From contig CALDFS010000364.1 of assembly GCA_937942105.1 (NCBI GenBank), positions 1 through 23,920 on the forward strand: DNA of 23,920 nt, read 5' to 3'. Each line of letters opens with the position of its first letter. Position 1 is the stretch's first letter. The position numbers and the translations under genes are program-made. Shown piece by piece: positions 7,480 through 15,328 of the stretch. Under the pieces are notes generated by a model. That model saw only the letters and a list, made by a program, of their open reading frames with translations, ran no database searches and was not told the DNA's origin. This DNA is from an uncultured Ruminococcus sp. Lineage in GTDB: Bacteria; Bacillota; Clostridia; Oscillospirales; Ruminococcaceae.

Positions 7480-7497
7480 TTACATGTTCAGTCCTTT
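7480..7497 (-). promoter_or_regulatory. Ribosome site and ATG-TAA start-stop ahead of the DUF421 gene
   Basis: On the minus strand AAAGGA (7497-7492) is followed six bases later by ATG-TAA (7485-7480), then two bases, then the TTG start of the DUF421 gene. The ATG is better spaced from the ribosome site than the TTG. Translation of the gene may depend on reinitiation, or the TTG may simply be a weak start. Confidence 0.4.
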
Positions 7498-7619
7498 CCC
7501 ATTTGTATTCAAAGTGTATTTTTGCCTGATATTTTGAAAATATTACCCTGCGGCAGAATATTTTTTCTTCGGCGGGACAAGAATATCATTGAAAATAAAG
7601 GCAGGAAAGGATGATTTTT

Positions 7620-9107
7620 ATGGCAGAATCGGAATCAAAAGCTCCGATATATAATCGTTTGGAGCGCAGCCTTGCCGAAATCAAGAAAATTTTCGGTGAT
7701 TCCGCCGACCTTAACATAGTAAGGGTTCGCATATCCGGCATAAGATGCGCGGTGCTGACCCTTGAAGGCATGGTATCATCAAAAGACCTTGCGAAGATGC
7801 TGTTTGACCCGCTGATGGAATATTCACGCATTTGCGCTGCCGCCGAGAATGTTTATGAATTTCTGGCGAAGGAGGGTATTTTCTCAGCCGAGCAGAAGGA
7901 GCTTACAAGCCTTGATGATATCGTTCAAAAGCTCTGCGCCGGATTTGCGGTAGTCATGGTAAACGGCATATCGAAGGCGGTGGCAGTAAGCGCTCAGGGG
8001 TTTGACAAAAAAAGCATATCCGAGCCTGACAGCGAGGCAAATATCAAGGGCTGCCACGAGGCTTTTTCTGACAGTATGCGCACCAGCATGGCGCTTATAA
8101 GGCGAAGAGTGAAAAATCCGCTTCTGCGGTTTGAGCTTGTCACCGCCGGGAAGCTCAGCAATACCGAGCTGTGCATGGTGTATATAGAGGGCAGGACCCC
8201 CGAAAAGCTCAGAAAAGAGGTCAAAAAGCGGCTGGAAAAGATAAAGCTTCCGCTGATACTTACAAGCGGAAGTATATCGCCGTTTGTTTCCCCGAACAAC
8301 GGTTCCTTCTTTTCGGGTGCATCCACCACCGAGCGCCCGGATGTTCTTATCGCCAAGATAAACGAGGGCAGGATTGGCGTGCTTATAGACGGTGTGCCGT
8401 ATGCGGTAGTCTGCCCGACGCTGTTCATAGAGAACTTCCAGACGGTTGACGACTATGAGGACAAGCCTTATTTTGCCTGCTATCAGAGATGGATAAGGTA
8501 TATATCTTTCTTCATAGCGACATACCTTCCGGGGCTGTACGTGGCTTCGGCGGTGTTCCACCCCGAGGTCCTTTCGCGGGCACTGCTTTTAAGCCTTATC
8601 GCCTCGGAGGAAAACACGCCATATCCCTTGATAGCCGAGATGATAATAGTTATAGTCATGTTTGAGATCCTTCGCGAGGCGGGGCTTCGGCTTCCCAAAG
8701 CGGTCGGCGGGGCAGTTTCCATAGTCGGGGGACTTGTTATCGGCGACGCCGCTGTTTCGAGCGGGCTTATATCCGCGCCGCTTCTTATCATAATAGGAAT
8801 AACCGCAACAAGCTCGTTTGTTCTGCCCAGTCTTAACCCACAGACCACGATTTTAAGGATTGCGGGGGTAGCTCTGGGCGGAACGCTGGGCTTTTTCGGA
8901 ATAGCTGTGTTGATGGTTATAACTCTTGTCAACGCTTGTGCAACCGATTGCTTTGCCGTTCCCTATGTCTCGCCGATATCGCCCTTTACCTTTAAGGCTC
9001 TGCGGGACGTTATAACACGCGTCGGCTTCAGAAGAATGGAAAGGCAGGATGTTCTTATTGAGGAGCTTAACGGCTCGGGAGGTATGGATGCCACAAAGCA
9101 GCAATAA
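7620..9107 (+). CDS. Spore germination receptor subunit A (GerA family)
   Basis: GerA-type proteins are the A subunits of nutrient germinant receptors in the inner spore membrane. The 495-residue product has a soluble N-terminal domain (about 10-255) and then the membrane part. The family block FEILREAGLRLPKAVGGAVS is at 348-367, followed by IVGGLVIGDAAV and several more hydrophobic segments to about 445. The cytoplasmic tail starts with SPISPFTFKALRD. The ATG at 7620 was chosen over ATG 7611 because GGAAAGG (7604-7610) is nine bases from the former and abuts the latter. It overlaps gerB by 20 bases, so the three receptor genes form one operon. It is divergent from the DUF421 gene. The germinant cannot be predicted. 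Confidence 0.95.
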   Translation: MAESESKAPIYNRLERSLAEIKKIFGDSADLNIVRVRISGIRCAVLTLEGMVSSKDLAKMLFDPLMEYSRICAAAENVYEFLAKEGIFSAEQKELTSLDDIVQKLCAGFAVVMVNGISKAVAVSAQGFDKKSISEPDSEANIKGCHEAFSDSMRTSMALIRRRVKNPLLRFELVTAGKLSNTELCMVYIEGRTPEKLRKEVKKRLEKIKLPLILTSGSISPFVSPNNGSFFSGASTTERPDVLIAKINEGRIGVLIDGVPYAVVCPTLFIENFQTVDDYEDKPYFACYQRWIRYISFFIATYLPGLYVASAVFHPEVLSRALLLSLIASEENTPYPLIAEMIIVIVMFEILREAGLRLPKAVGGAVSIVGGLVIGDAAVSSGLISAPLLIIIGITATSSFVLPSLNPQTTILRIAGVALGGTLGFFGIAVLMVITLVNACATDCFAVPYVSPISPFTFKALRDVITRVGFRRMERQDVLIEELNGSGGMDATKQQ

Positions 9108-10164
9108 AATCAGTGCATGGCAGATGTATTCAATACTGATACTTGCGCGCATCATGCACACCATGATATATTATTTCGGGCGTCCCGGAACTGAAATGAT
9201 GCTTACGGTTTTACTGACCACTCTTATAGAAATTGCAGCTTGCATACCTCTTGTCCGCCTTATTACAGACGGCGGGACGGATATTGCCGCCGAAATAGGA
9301 GGGAAAAAGGGCAAAACGGCGGTAAGGCTGCTATATTCTGTTTACTTTTTGTTTATATCAAGCGGCACGGTTACGAATTTTTCAAGGTTCATGAGCGTAG
9401 AGTTTCCCGCAGTCGGCAGTGTGCCTGTAATAATAATCGTGCTTGCGGCTGCGGCGGGGTACTGCGCATGGCTGGGAATAGAGGGTGCTGCAAGAGCCTG
9501 CGGAATTGTGTACGGAGTGATAATAGCAATGGTGATCCTTATGTCCGCCGTAAGCGAGGGAAAGCTGGAAACTATTAACCTTCTGCCGATAACATCCGAG
9601 AGTATACCGAATATGCTCGAATACGCCGCCGCCGACCTGTCATCAAGCTGGTGGCTTCCGATGCTTGCAAGCCTTGCGCCATATCTTCGCGGCGGAGTTA
9701 AGAAAACCGTCGCTCTGTATCTTGCTTCAAAGCTTATAATAATAGAAGCGCTTGCGCTGGTGCTGACGCTTATGCTCTGGGGCTTTGTAGAGATAATCGG
9801 ATATCCCATACTCGCGCTCGGAGCATATGCAAAAACCGATTTTATCCAGCACTTCGATTCCATAAATATGCTTGTTTGGACGCTTAACTGCGTAATCGTC
9901 AACGGGGTATATATCTTCATATCCTCAAGGACTGCCGAAGACGGAAGAAAGCCCATGCCTATTATCGCGTCTTCGCTGACGGTAATTGCAGGAGCACTGC
10001 TTTCATATTATTTCAGAGCCGATTACAGCTCAAGCGCCGCTTTTATAATTAAGGTTACCGGAATAATACTGCTGGGAATTATTCTGCCGCTTGCTGCGCT
10101 GATAAAACGAAAAATCAGGAGGTACATGGTAAAATGCCGCGAAAACTCATCCTTATCCTGCTGA
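9088..10164 (+). CDS. Spore germination receptor subunit B (GerB family, amino acid permease-like)
   Basis: This is a 358-residue polytopic membrane protein with about ten hydrophobic segments, of the GerAB/APC-superfamily type. Family features include the N-terminal KISAWQMYSILILARIMHT stretch, followed by a Gly/Pro-containing loop (FGRPGTE), and a large number of Gly-bearing helices. GerB subunits bind the small-molecule germinant. The ATG at 9088 has GGGAGG at 9077-9082. Both ends overlap their neighbours: 20 bases with gerA and 31 with gerC. This favours a tightly coupled operon making a three-part receptor. Confidence 0.92.
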   Translation: MPQSSNKISAWQMYSILILARIMHTMIYYFGRPGTEMMLTVLLTTLIEIAACIPLVRLITDGGTDIAAEIGGKKGKTAVRLLYSVYFLFISSGTVTNFSRFMSVEFPAVGSVPVIIIVLAAAAGYCAWLGIEGAARACGIVYGVIIAMVILMSAVSEGKLETINLLPITSESIPNMLEYAAADLSSSWWLPMLASLAPYLRGGVKKTVALYLASKLIIIEALALVLTLMLWGFVEIIGYPILALGAYAKTDFIQHFDSINMLVWTLNCVIVNGVYIFISSRTAEDGRKPMPIIASSLTVIAGALLSYYFRADYSSSAAFIIKVTGIILLGIILPLAALIKRKIRRYMVKCRENSSLSC

Positions 10165-11282
10165 CAGCCGCCGTTATTATAAGCCTTTGCGGCTGCACAT
10201 CCTTTATAGACGTAAGACTGCGGCTGGTTGTTCATGCCGTTGGGATTGACCCCGCCGAAGACGGTGCCTTTGAGGTCAGCTGGCAGGTGTTCAAGGCTCA
10301 GCCGCCGGAGGGCGGAGGACCTGTTGACGCCACCGGTCAGAATGTTATAACCATAGTTACCTACGGCCGCTCGATATACGAGGCGCAGAAAAGCCTTGAA
10401 CGCCAGACCGGCAAGGAGGTTTTCACCGGGGATATGGAGCTGGTTGTTCTTGGCTCTGATTTTATTGGCAGAGATATTTCAGGTCTTATGTCATATTTCT
10501 GGGATGACTGCGATATATATATGGGAATAAACGTTGCGATTGCCGATGGAAAGGCGAGCGAGATAACAGGTGTAACATTGGAGCATGGAACGGCGGTAAC
10601 CGAGCTTCTGAATGAAATGATAAAAGTCACCGGCAAGGAATCAAGAACGGTTCCGGCACGGCTTATAGATATCAGCAATCACTTAAGCGATGATAAGGAA
10701 GCCTTTGCAATGCCGGTTCTGACCGCCAAAAAGGCGGATTATTCCAAGGGAGAAAAGGATACAACGATTTACGACAAAACGGTTGGCGTGTTTAAGACCG
10801 CTCTGGTTTCTGACGGTAAGCCCACTGGATATCTTACCACCGAGGAGGTTACCGGAATCTGCCTTCTTACCGCAAAGGCTGAAAACGTTACAATGCTCAT
10901 ACCAGAGGACGACTGCCTGGTTGTGACTGAGGCAAGAATTACAAAGGTCAAAAGGAAGGCTTCTATCGGTTCAAACGGATTCCCGCTGATAAAAATAGTC
11001 ATATCAGGCGAGCTGATGATAAAAGACGACCCCGACAGGCAGGGGCACAGCGATATAAAGGAGCGCTCGCAGGACGAGCTTTTCAGACTGTGCGAGCTTG
11101 CATATCAAAGGACGGCAGCCGCCGACGGCACCGATATTTTAGACGTTGCAAGGCTTTTACGAAAATATGAAAATAAGTATTACTCGGAAAATAAAACAAA
11201 TATTGACGCTATTGTTCAGAACACCGCCTTTGAGGTGACAATCAACCTGAAGCAGTATACCGACAATACCGACCGAACCTGA
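10134..11282 (+). CDS. Spore germination receptor lipoprotein subunit C (GerC family)
   Basis: This is a 382-residue lipoprotein. Residues 1-20 are a signal peptide with lipobox LCGC, and Cys21 is the predicted lipidated residue. The mature part starts with RLRLVVHAVGIDPAEDG, followed by VSWQVFKAQPP and a Gly-rich loop, as in GerAC proteins. Later come the TGDMELVVLGSDF and GVTLEHGTA-type segments, and the C-terminal KEWNxI-like stretch is replaced by a Glu/Asn-rich end. GerC subunits cap the receptor on the outer face of the inner spore membrane and are needed for receptor function. AGGAGGT at 10117-10123 is ten bases before the ATG; an earlier ATG at 10126 is in the gerB frame. No terminator is obvious behind the gene. 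Confidence 0.93.
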   Translation: MPRKLILILLTAAVIISLCGCTSFIDVRLRLVVHAVGIDPAEDGAFEVSWQVFKAQPPEGGGPVDATGQNVITIVTYGRSIYEAQKSLERQTGKEVFTGDMELVVLGSDFIGRDISGLMSYFWDDCDIYMGINVAIADGKASEITGVTLEHGTAVTELLNEMIKVTGKESRTVPARLIDISNHLSDDKEAFAMPVLTAKKADYSKGEKDTTIYDKTVGVFKTALVSDGKPTGYLTTEEVTGICLLTAKAENVTMLIPEDDCLVVTEARITKVKRKASIGSNGFPLIKIVISGELMIKDDPDRQGHSDIKERSQDELFRLCELAYQRTAAADGTDILDVARLLRKYENKYYSENKTNIDAIVQNTAFEVTINLKQYTDNTDRT

Positions 11283-11351
11283 GTTTAGGAGCGCGGAACA
11301 GCGGATTTGTGATATTTTTTGGTGTGTTGCTGATAAATTTTGTCTTCGCCC

Positions 11352-11380
11352 TTGAAATCTTCCGCACGATGTGATATTAT
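11352..11380 (+). promoter_or_regulatory. Sigma-A promoter for yloU-fakA
   Basis: TTGAAA (11352-11357) and TATTAT (11375-11380) are separated by 17 bases. The leader of about 75 bases carries a direct repeat. The intergenic stretch 11283-11461 holds no gene. Confidence 0.7.
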
Positions 11381-11396
11381 ATTTAAAATAGACGTA

Positions 11397-11443
11397 ATAT
11401 GGGTATGCTTTATATCAAAGCAGCAGTGATATGGTATGCTTTA
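11397..11443 (+). repeat. Direct repeat with an internal inverted repeat in the yloU leader
   Basis: ATATGGGTATGCTTTA (11397-11412) is repeated as ATATGGTATGCTTTA (11429-11443), one G shorter. Between them TATCA (11412-11416 region) and TGATA (11427-11431) form a short inverted repeat. The second copy ends one base before the AGGAAGGAGA ribosome site. It may be an operator pair, an RNA structure, or a chance local duplication. Confidence 0.6.
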
Positions 11444-11461
11444 GGAAGGAGACAAGGCTTT

Positions 11462-11818
11462 ATGATAAAAATAGATAATCATTTGGGCACAATAAATATC
11501 ACAAATTCCTACCTTACCGCGCTTATAGGACACGCCGCCGCAAGCTGCTTCGGCGTTGTAAGAATGAATCCTGTGGGGGCAAGGCAGGGAGTTAAAACAA
11601 ATCTTTTAGGCGCGACCTCTATCGATAACGGAGTAAGAGTAACGGTTCCAAAGGGCACCAATCATATGGTGATAGATCTGCATATATTCGTCACCTACGG
11701 AATAAATGTCTCCGCTATTGTTGACAGCATCATCAACAAGGTCAGGTACGTTGTTGAAAGTGAAACCGGAATAGCGGTAAATAAAATCAACGTTTTTGTT
11801 GACGGCATGGAATCGTAA
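11462..11818 (+). CDS. Asp23/Gls24 family protein (YloU-like)
   Basis: This is a 118-residue cytoplasmic protein of the Asp23/Gls24 (DUF322) family. The pattern LGTINITNSYLTALIGHAAA (8-27), then a GVV...G turn, and the C-terminal VSAIVDSIINKVRYVVESETGIAVNKINVFVDGM is typical of the YloU subgroup. YloU is regularly encoded just before the FakA/YloV kinase, as here, 23 bases ahead of it. Its exact role is unknown; family members are linked to envelope stress and membrane-associated scaffolds. The ATG at 11462 was chosen because of AGGAAGGAGA at 11443-11452; an upstream in-frame ATG at 11399 lies inside the leader repeat. Confidence 0.88.
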   Translation: MIKIDNHLGTINITNSYLTALIGHAAASCFGVVRMNPVGARQGVKTNLLGATSIDNGVRVTVPKGTNHMVIDLHIFVTYGINVSAIVDSIINKVRYVVESETGIAVNKINVFVDGMES

Positions 11819-11841
11819 ATATAAAGGAGAAGAGTCGGAAA

Positions 11842-13503
11842 ATGATAAGTGGAAGTGTTTTAAGAGACGCATTTATAAGCGCTGCCAACGCGATATCAAA
11901 GAACAGAAAAAGGGTTGACGAATTAAACGTCTTCCCCGTGCCGGACGGCGACACGGGTACAAATATGTCGATGACATTGGGAAACGCTAAGAAAGAACTC
12001 GTTCTGATGGGCGACGGAGTCGGAGTCGGAGAGGTTGCAAAGGTTATGGAGTCCGCGCTTTTAAGAGGAGCAAGGGGAAATTCCGGCGTTATAACCTCAC
12101 TGATTCTGGGCAAGGGCTTTTCAAAGGCCTTGGCAGGTCAGAAGGAAGCGGATACCGTTCTTTTGACAGAGGCTTTGGAAACAGGCGTCGCGCGCGCGTA
12201 CAAATCCGTCATGAAGCCTACCGAGGGTACTATTCTTACGGTTGCAAGGCTGGCATCAGTCAAGGCGAGGGAGATTTGCGAATCTGTTACCGACATTCCG
12301 GTGTTCTGGAGCGAGGTCTGCGCCGAGGCTGAAAGAGTGCTTGATACCACCCCCGACCTTCTGCCCACCCTTAAAAAGGCGGGAGTTGTGGACGCCGGCG
12401 GAAAGGGTCTTTGCATAATGCTAAGGGCTATGGGAAGCGTTTTCGAGGGCAAGGGAATCGTTGCAGACGATGAGGAAAAGTCTGCCGAGCCTGTTACTAT
12501 AGAGACTTTTGCATCAGTTGTGGGCAGCTTCGACGAGGATATTCACTTCACCTACTGCACAGAATACATAGTTAAAAGAAACCCCGACTGCGAGGATCCC
12601 ATAAAGCTTCGCGCTTACCTTGAATCCATAGGCGACTGCGTTGTTGTGGTTGACGACGATGAGATAATCAAGGTTCACGTTCACACCAACAATCCCGGAC
12701 TTGCCATTGAAAAGGGCTTGGAATTCGGCTCTATCAACCTTCCCAAGATTGAGAATATGCGCTACCAGCACGAAGCCAAGCAGAAGGAAAACAAGGTCAC
12801 CGTTTCAAGCTCGAAGAAAGCTTATGTTTCGGTTCCGCCCGAAAAGCCGTTCGGATTTGTGGCAGTAGCCGCGGGCGACGGTATTGAGGCTATGTTCAAG
12901 GACGCAGGCGCTGATTGCATAGTTAAAGGCGGTCAGACAATGAACCCATCCACCGAGGATATTTTAGCTGCGATACAATCCTGCCCGGCGGAGACGGTAT
13001 TTGTTCTGCCAAACAACAAAAACATCATCATGGCGGCGGAGCAGGCTGTAAAGCTTGCCGACAGAAAGGTATGCGTTTTGCAGACAAGAACCATCCCTCA
13101 GGGGCTTTCGGCGCTTCTTGCATTTGACTCCTCCGCTGATTTCAACGCCAACCGCAGCGGCATGACAAAGGCCTTTGAGCGTGTTCAGACCGGTCAGATA
13201 ACCTTTGCCGCAAGGGACAGTGAGTTTGACGGGCAGGAGAGCCACAAGGGCGAGATATTGGCGCTCGACAACGGCAAGCTTTCATTTGTTGAAAAGGAAA
13301 CCGAAAAGGCAGCCTACAGGCTGATAAAGCGGCTTATAAATTCTGACAGCGAATTTATAACCATCATCTATGGCTCGGATATATCGGACGCTGACGCTGA
13401 ATCCTTAAGAGCAAGGGTAGAAGAAAAGTTCGGCTCCCGCATGGATATAAGCCTTATCAGCGGGGGACAGCCGGTTTACTACTACATTATCAGTGTGGAA
13501 TAA
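11842..13503 (+). CDS. fakA: Fatty acid kinase catalytic subunit FakA (YloV, DAK domain)
   Basis: FakA phosphorylates fatty acids held by FakB binding proteins, feeding exogenous fatty acids into phospholipid synthesis. The 553-residue protein starts with a DhaL-type kinase domain (about 1-200). Its Mg-ATP loop is NVFPVPDGDTGTNM at 29-42 with Asp35 and Asp37. GARGNSGVI (77-85), KPTEGTILTV and VDAGGKGL follow. The remainder matches the FakA middle and C-terminal regions, including the HVHTNNPG segment. It lies directly behind yloU with AAAGGAGAAG upstream of the ATG. No FakB (DegV-family) gene is in the window. The symbol follows family convention and was not tested. Confidence 0.92.
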   Translation: MISGSVLRDAFISAANAISKNRKRVDELNVFPVPDGDTGTNMSMTLGNAKKELVLMGDGVGVGEVAKVMESALLRGARGNSGVITSLILGKGFSKALAGQKEADTVLLTEALETGVARAYKSVMKPTEGTILTVARLASVKAREICESVTDIPVFWSEVCAEAERVLDTTPDLLPTLKKAGVVDAGGKGLCIMLRAMGSVFEGKGIVADDEEKSAEPVTIETFASVVGSFDEDIHFTYCTEYIVKRNPDCEDPIKLRAYLESIGDCVVVVDDDEIIKVHVHTNNPGLAIEKGLEFGSINLPKIENMRYQHEAKQKENKVTVSSSKKAYVSVPPEKPFGFVAVAAGDGIEAMFKDAGADCIVKGGQTMNPSTEDILAAIQSCPAETVFVLPNNKNIIMAAEQAVKLADRKVCVLQTRTIPQGLSALLAFDSSADFNANRSGMTKAFERVQTGQITFAARDSEFDGQESHKGEILALDNGKLSFVEKETEKAAYRLIKRLINSDSEFITIIYGSDISDADAESLRARVEEKFGSRMDISLISGGQPVYYYIISVE

Positions 13504-13534
13504 TTCCGCACAGCTGCTTATAATCGCGCTAATA

Positions 13535-13567
13535 TGCGCCGCTTGATATGATATATTGGGCGGCGCA
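13535..13567 (+). other. Perfect 8-bp inverted repeat before the ABC exporter genes
   Basis: TGCGCCGC (13535-13542) and GCGGCGCA (13560-13567) flank a 17-base AT-rich loop. No T run follows, so it is not a standard terminator. It lies 12 bases before the AGGAGGGG ribosome site. A TATAAT at 13520-13525 without a good -35 lies just upstream. It may be an operator or a leader hairpin. Confidence 0.45.
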
Positions 13568-13591
13568 AAAATATTATCAGGAGGGGTTCTC

Positions 13592-15328
13592 TTGAAGAAA
13601 CTGTTAAAATACTTCAAAAACTACCGCAAGGAAGCAATATGCGCTCCGATTTTCAAGATAATTGAAGCGATATTCGAGCTTTTGGTGCCGTTGGTAGTCG
13701 CAAAAATAATAGACGTCGGCATACCGTCCGGCAACAAGGGCTATATTGTCGGAATGTGCGGAATTATGATACTTTTCGGGGCGATAGGTCTTGCAAGCAC
13801 ACTTACCGCACAGTATTTCTCCGCGAAGGGAGCGGTGGGCTTTTCGTCCACTATAAGGCAGGCACTGTTTGACCATATCCAGTCTTTGAGCTTCACGGAA
13901 TTGGACAAGCTTGGCACATCCACCCTTATAACAAGGCTGACAAACGACATAAATCAGGTTCAGACCGGCGTAAATCTCACCCTTCGCCTTCTTATGCGCT
14001 CGCCGATAATAGTATTCGGCGCGATGATAATGGCGTTTACCATCGACGTCAAGTCGGCGCTGATATTTGTGGGGGTTATACCTGCACTTTCGGTTGTCGT
14101 TTTTGGGATAATGCTTGTTAGCATCCCACTCTATGCAAAGGTTCAGGCAAGGCTTGATAAGGTGCTGTTAAAGACCAAGGAGAACCTTGCCGGAGCAAGG
14201 GTAATAAGGGCATTTTGCATGGAGGAAAGCGAAACCGCCGACTTTGTAGAGAAAAATGAAAGCCTTGCAAAGATTCAGAAATTCGTCGGCAAGATATCCT
14301 CGGTCATGAACCCTATGACATATGTTATAGTCAACTTGGGAATAATCCTGCTTCTGTACCGCGGTGCGGTTGAGGTGGATAACGGAAGACTTACGCAGGG
14401 CATGGTAATTGCACTGTATAACTATATGTCGCAGATACTCGTTGAGCTTGTAAAGCTTGCAAACCTTATTATCAGCATAACAAAAAGCGTTGCCTGCGGA
14501 AACAGGATTCAGGCGGTTCTGGATATTGAGCCTTCGATGGAGGACGGAAGCGTTTCATCAGGCGATAAAAGCAGCGAATATGCCGTTGAGATGGAAGGCG
14601 TGTCCTTCAAATACGCCTCCGCTTCGGCTGATTCTATTGAGGATATCAACCTGAAAATCAAAAAAGGCGAAACCTTGGGCGTTATCGGCTCGACAGGCTG
14701 CGGTAAAACTACTCTTATAAGCCTGATACCGAGGTTTTACGACTGCACTGCCGGAAAGGTAAAGGTAAACGGCGTTGACGTTAAGGATTATTCGCAGCAG
14801 GCACTGCGGGATAAGGTTGCGGTGGTAATGCAGAAAACCGTGCTTTTCAACGGCAGCATAAGGGATAATATCCGCTGGGGAAATGAGAACGCCACTGATG
14901 AGGAGATATCGCAGGCGGTAAGCTCGGCTCAGGCGGCAGATGTTGTCGCATCCAAGCCGGAGGGGCTTGACTTTATAGTTGAGCAGGGCGGAAAGAACCT
15001 TTCGGGCGGGCAGCAGCAGCGCTTATCCATAGCAAGGGCGCTTGTAAGAAAGCCGGAAATACTTATTTTAGACAACAGCTCATCGGCTCTGGATTATGCC
15101 ACCGAGGCGGCTCTGCGGAAATCAATATCCGAGCTTGACTTCAAGCCGACGGTTATAACCGTATCGCAAAGAGTTTCGGCGGTCATGCATTCCGACAGAA
15201 TAATGGTTTTAGAGGACGGCAGGGCGGTTGGATTGGGAACTCACGCTCAGCTTTTAGGCAGCTGTTCCGAGTATAAAGAATTGTACGAATCGCAGGTAAA
15301 AAGCTCGAAGGGAGGGGAAAGCGCATGA
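13592..15328 (+). CDS. ABC exporter half-transporter with degenerate ATP site (subunit 1)
   Basis: This is a 578-residue fused membrane/ATPase protein: six membrane helices in about 1-310, then the nucleotide-binding domain. Walker A is GSTGCGKT (366-373) and the signature LSGGQ is intact (470-474). The Walker B end reads ILILDN, with Asn495 where the catalytic Glu is expected, and the switch His is Gln526 (VSQR). This subunit therefore contributes a non-hydrolysing site. It pairs with the next gene as a heterodimeric exporter of the TM287/288 or BmrCD type; the substrate is unknown (drug, peptide or lipid). TTG at 13592 is the start, five bases after AGGAGGGG. The stop overlaps the next start as ATGA. 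Confidence 0.9.
   Translation: MKKLLKYFKNYRKEAICAPIFKIIEAIFELLVPLVVAKIIDVGIPSGNKGYIVGMCGIMILFGAIGLASTLTAQYFSAKGAVGFSSTIRQALFDHIQSLSFTELDKLGTSTLITRLTNDINQVQTGVNLTLRLLMRSPIIVFGAMIMAFTIDVKSALIFVGVIPALSVVVFGIMLVSIPLYAKVQARLDKVLLKTKENLAGARVIRAFCMEESETADFVEKNESLAKIQKFVGKISSVMNPMTYVIVNLGIILLLYRGAVEVDNGRLTQGMVIALYNYMSQILVELVKLANLIISITKSVACGNRIQAVLDIEPSMEDGSVSSGDKSSEYAVEMEGVSFKYASASADSIEDINLKIKKGETLGVIGSTGCGKTTLISLIPRFYDCTAGKVKVNGVDVKDYSQQALRDKVAVVMQKTVLFNGSIRDNIRWGNENATDEEISQAVSSAQAADVVASKPEGLDFIVEQGGKNLSGGQQQRLSIARALVRKPEILILDNSSSALDYATEAALRKSISELDFKPTVITVSQRVSAVMHSDRIMVLEDGRAVGLGTHAQLLGSCSEYKELYESQVKSSKGGESA

Noticed and set aside
7478..7619. Search for a sigma-G promoter between the DUF421 gene and gerA
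   Set aside because: No pair with good -35 and -10 matches and correct spacing was found on either strand. AGAATA near 7554 is too far from any CAT-like -10.
7884..8561. Long minus-strand open frame (225 codons) inside gerA
   Set aside because: The plus strand carries a clear GerA protein. The antisense frame is Arg/His/Tyr-rich with no recognisable domain, as expected for a shadow.
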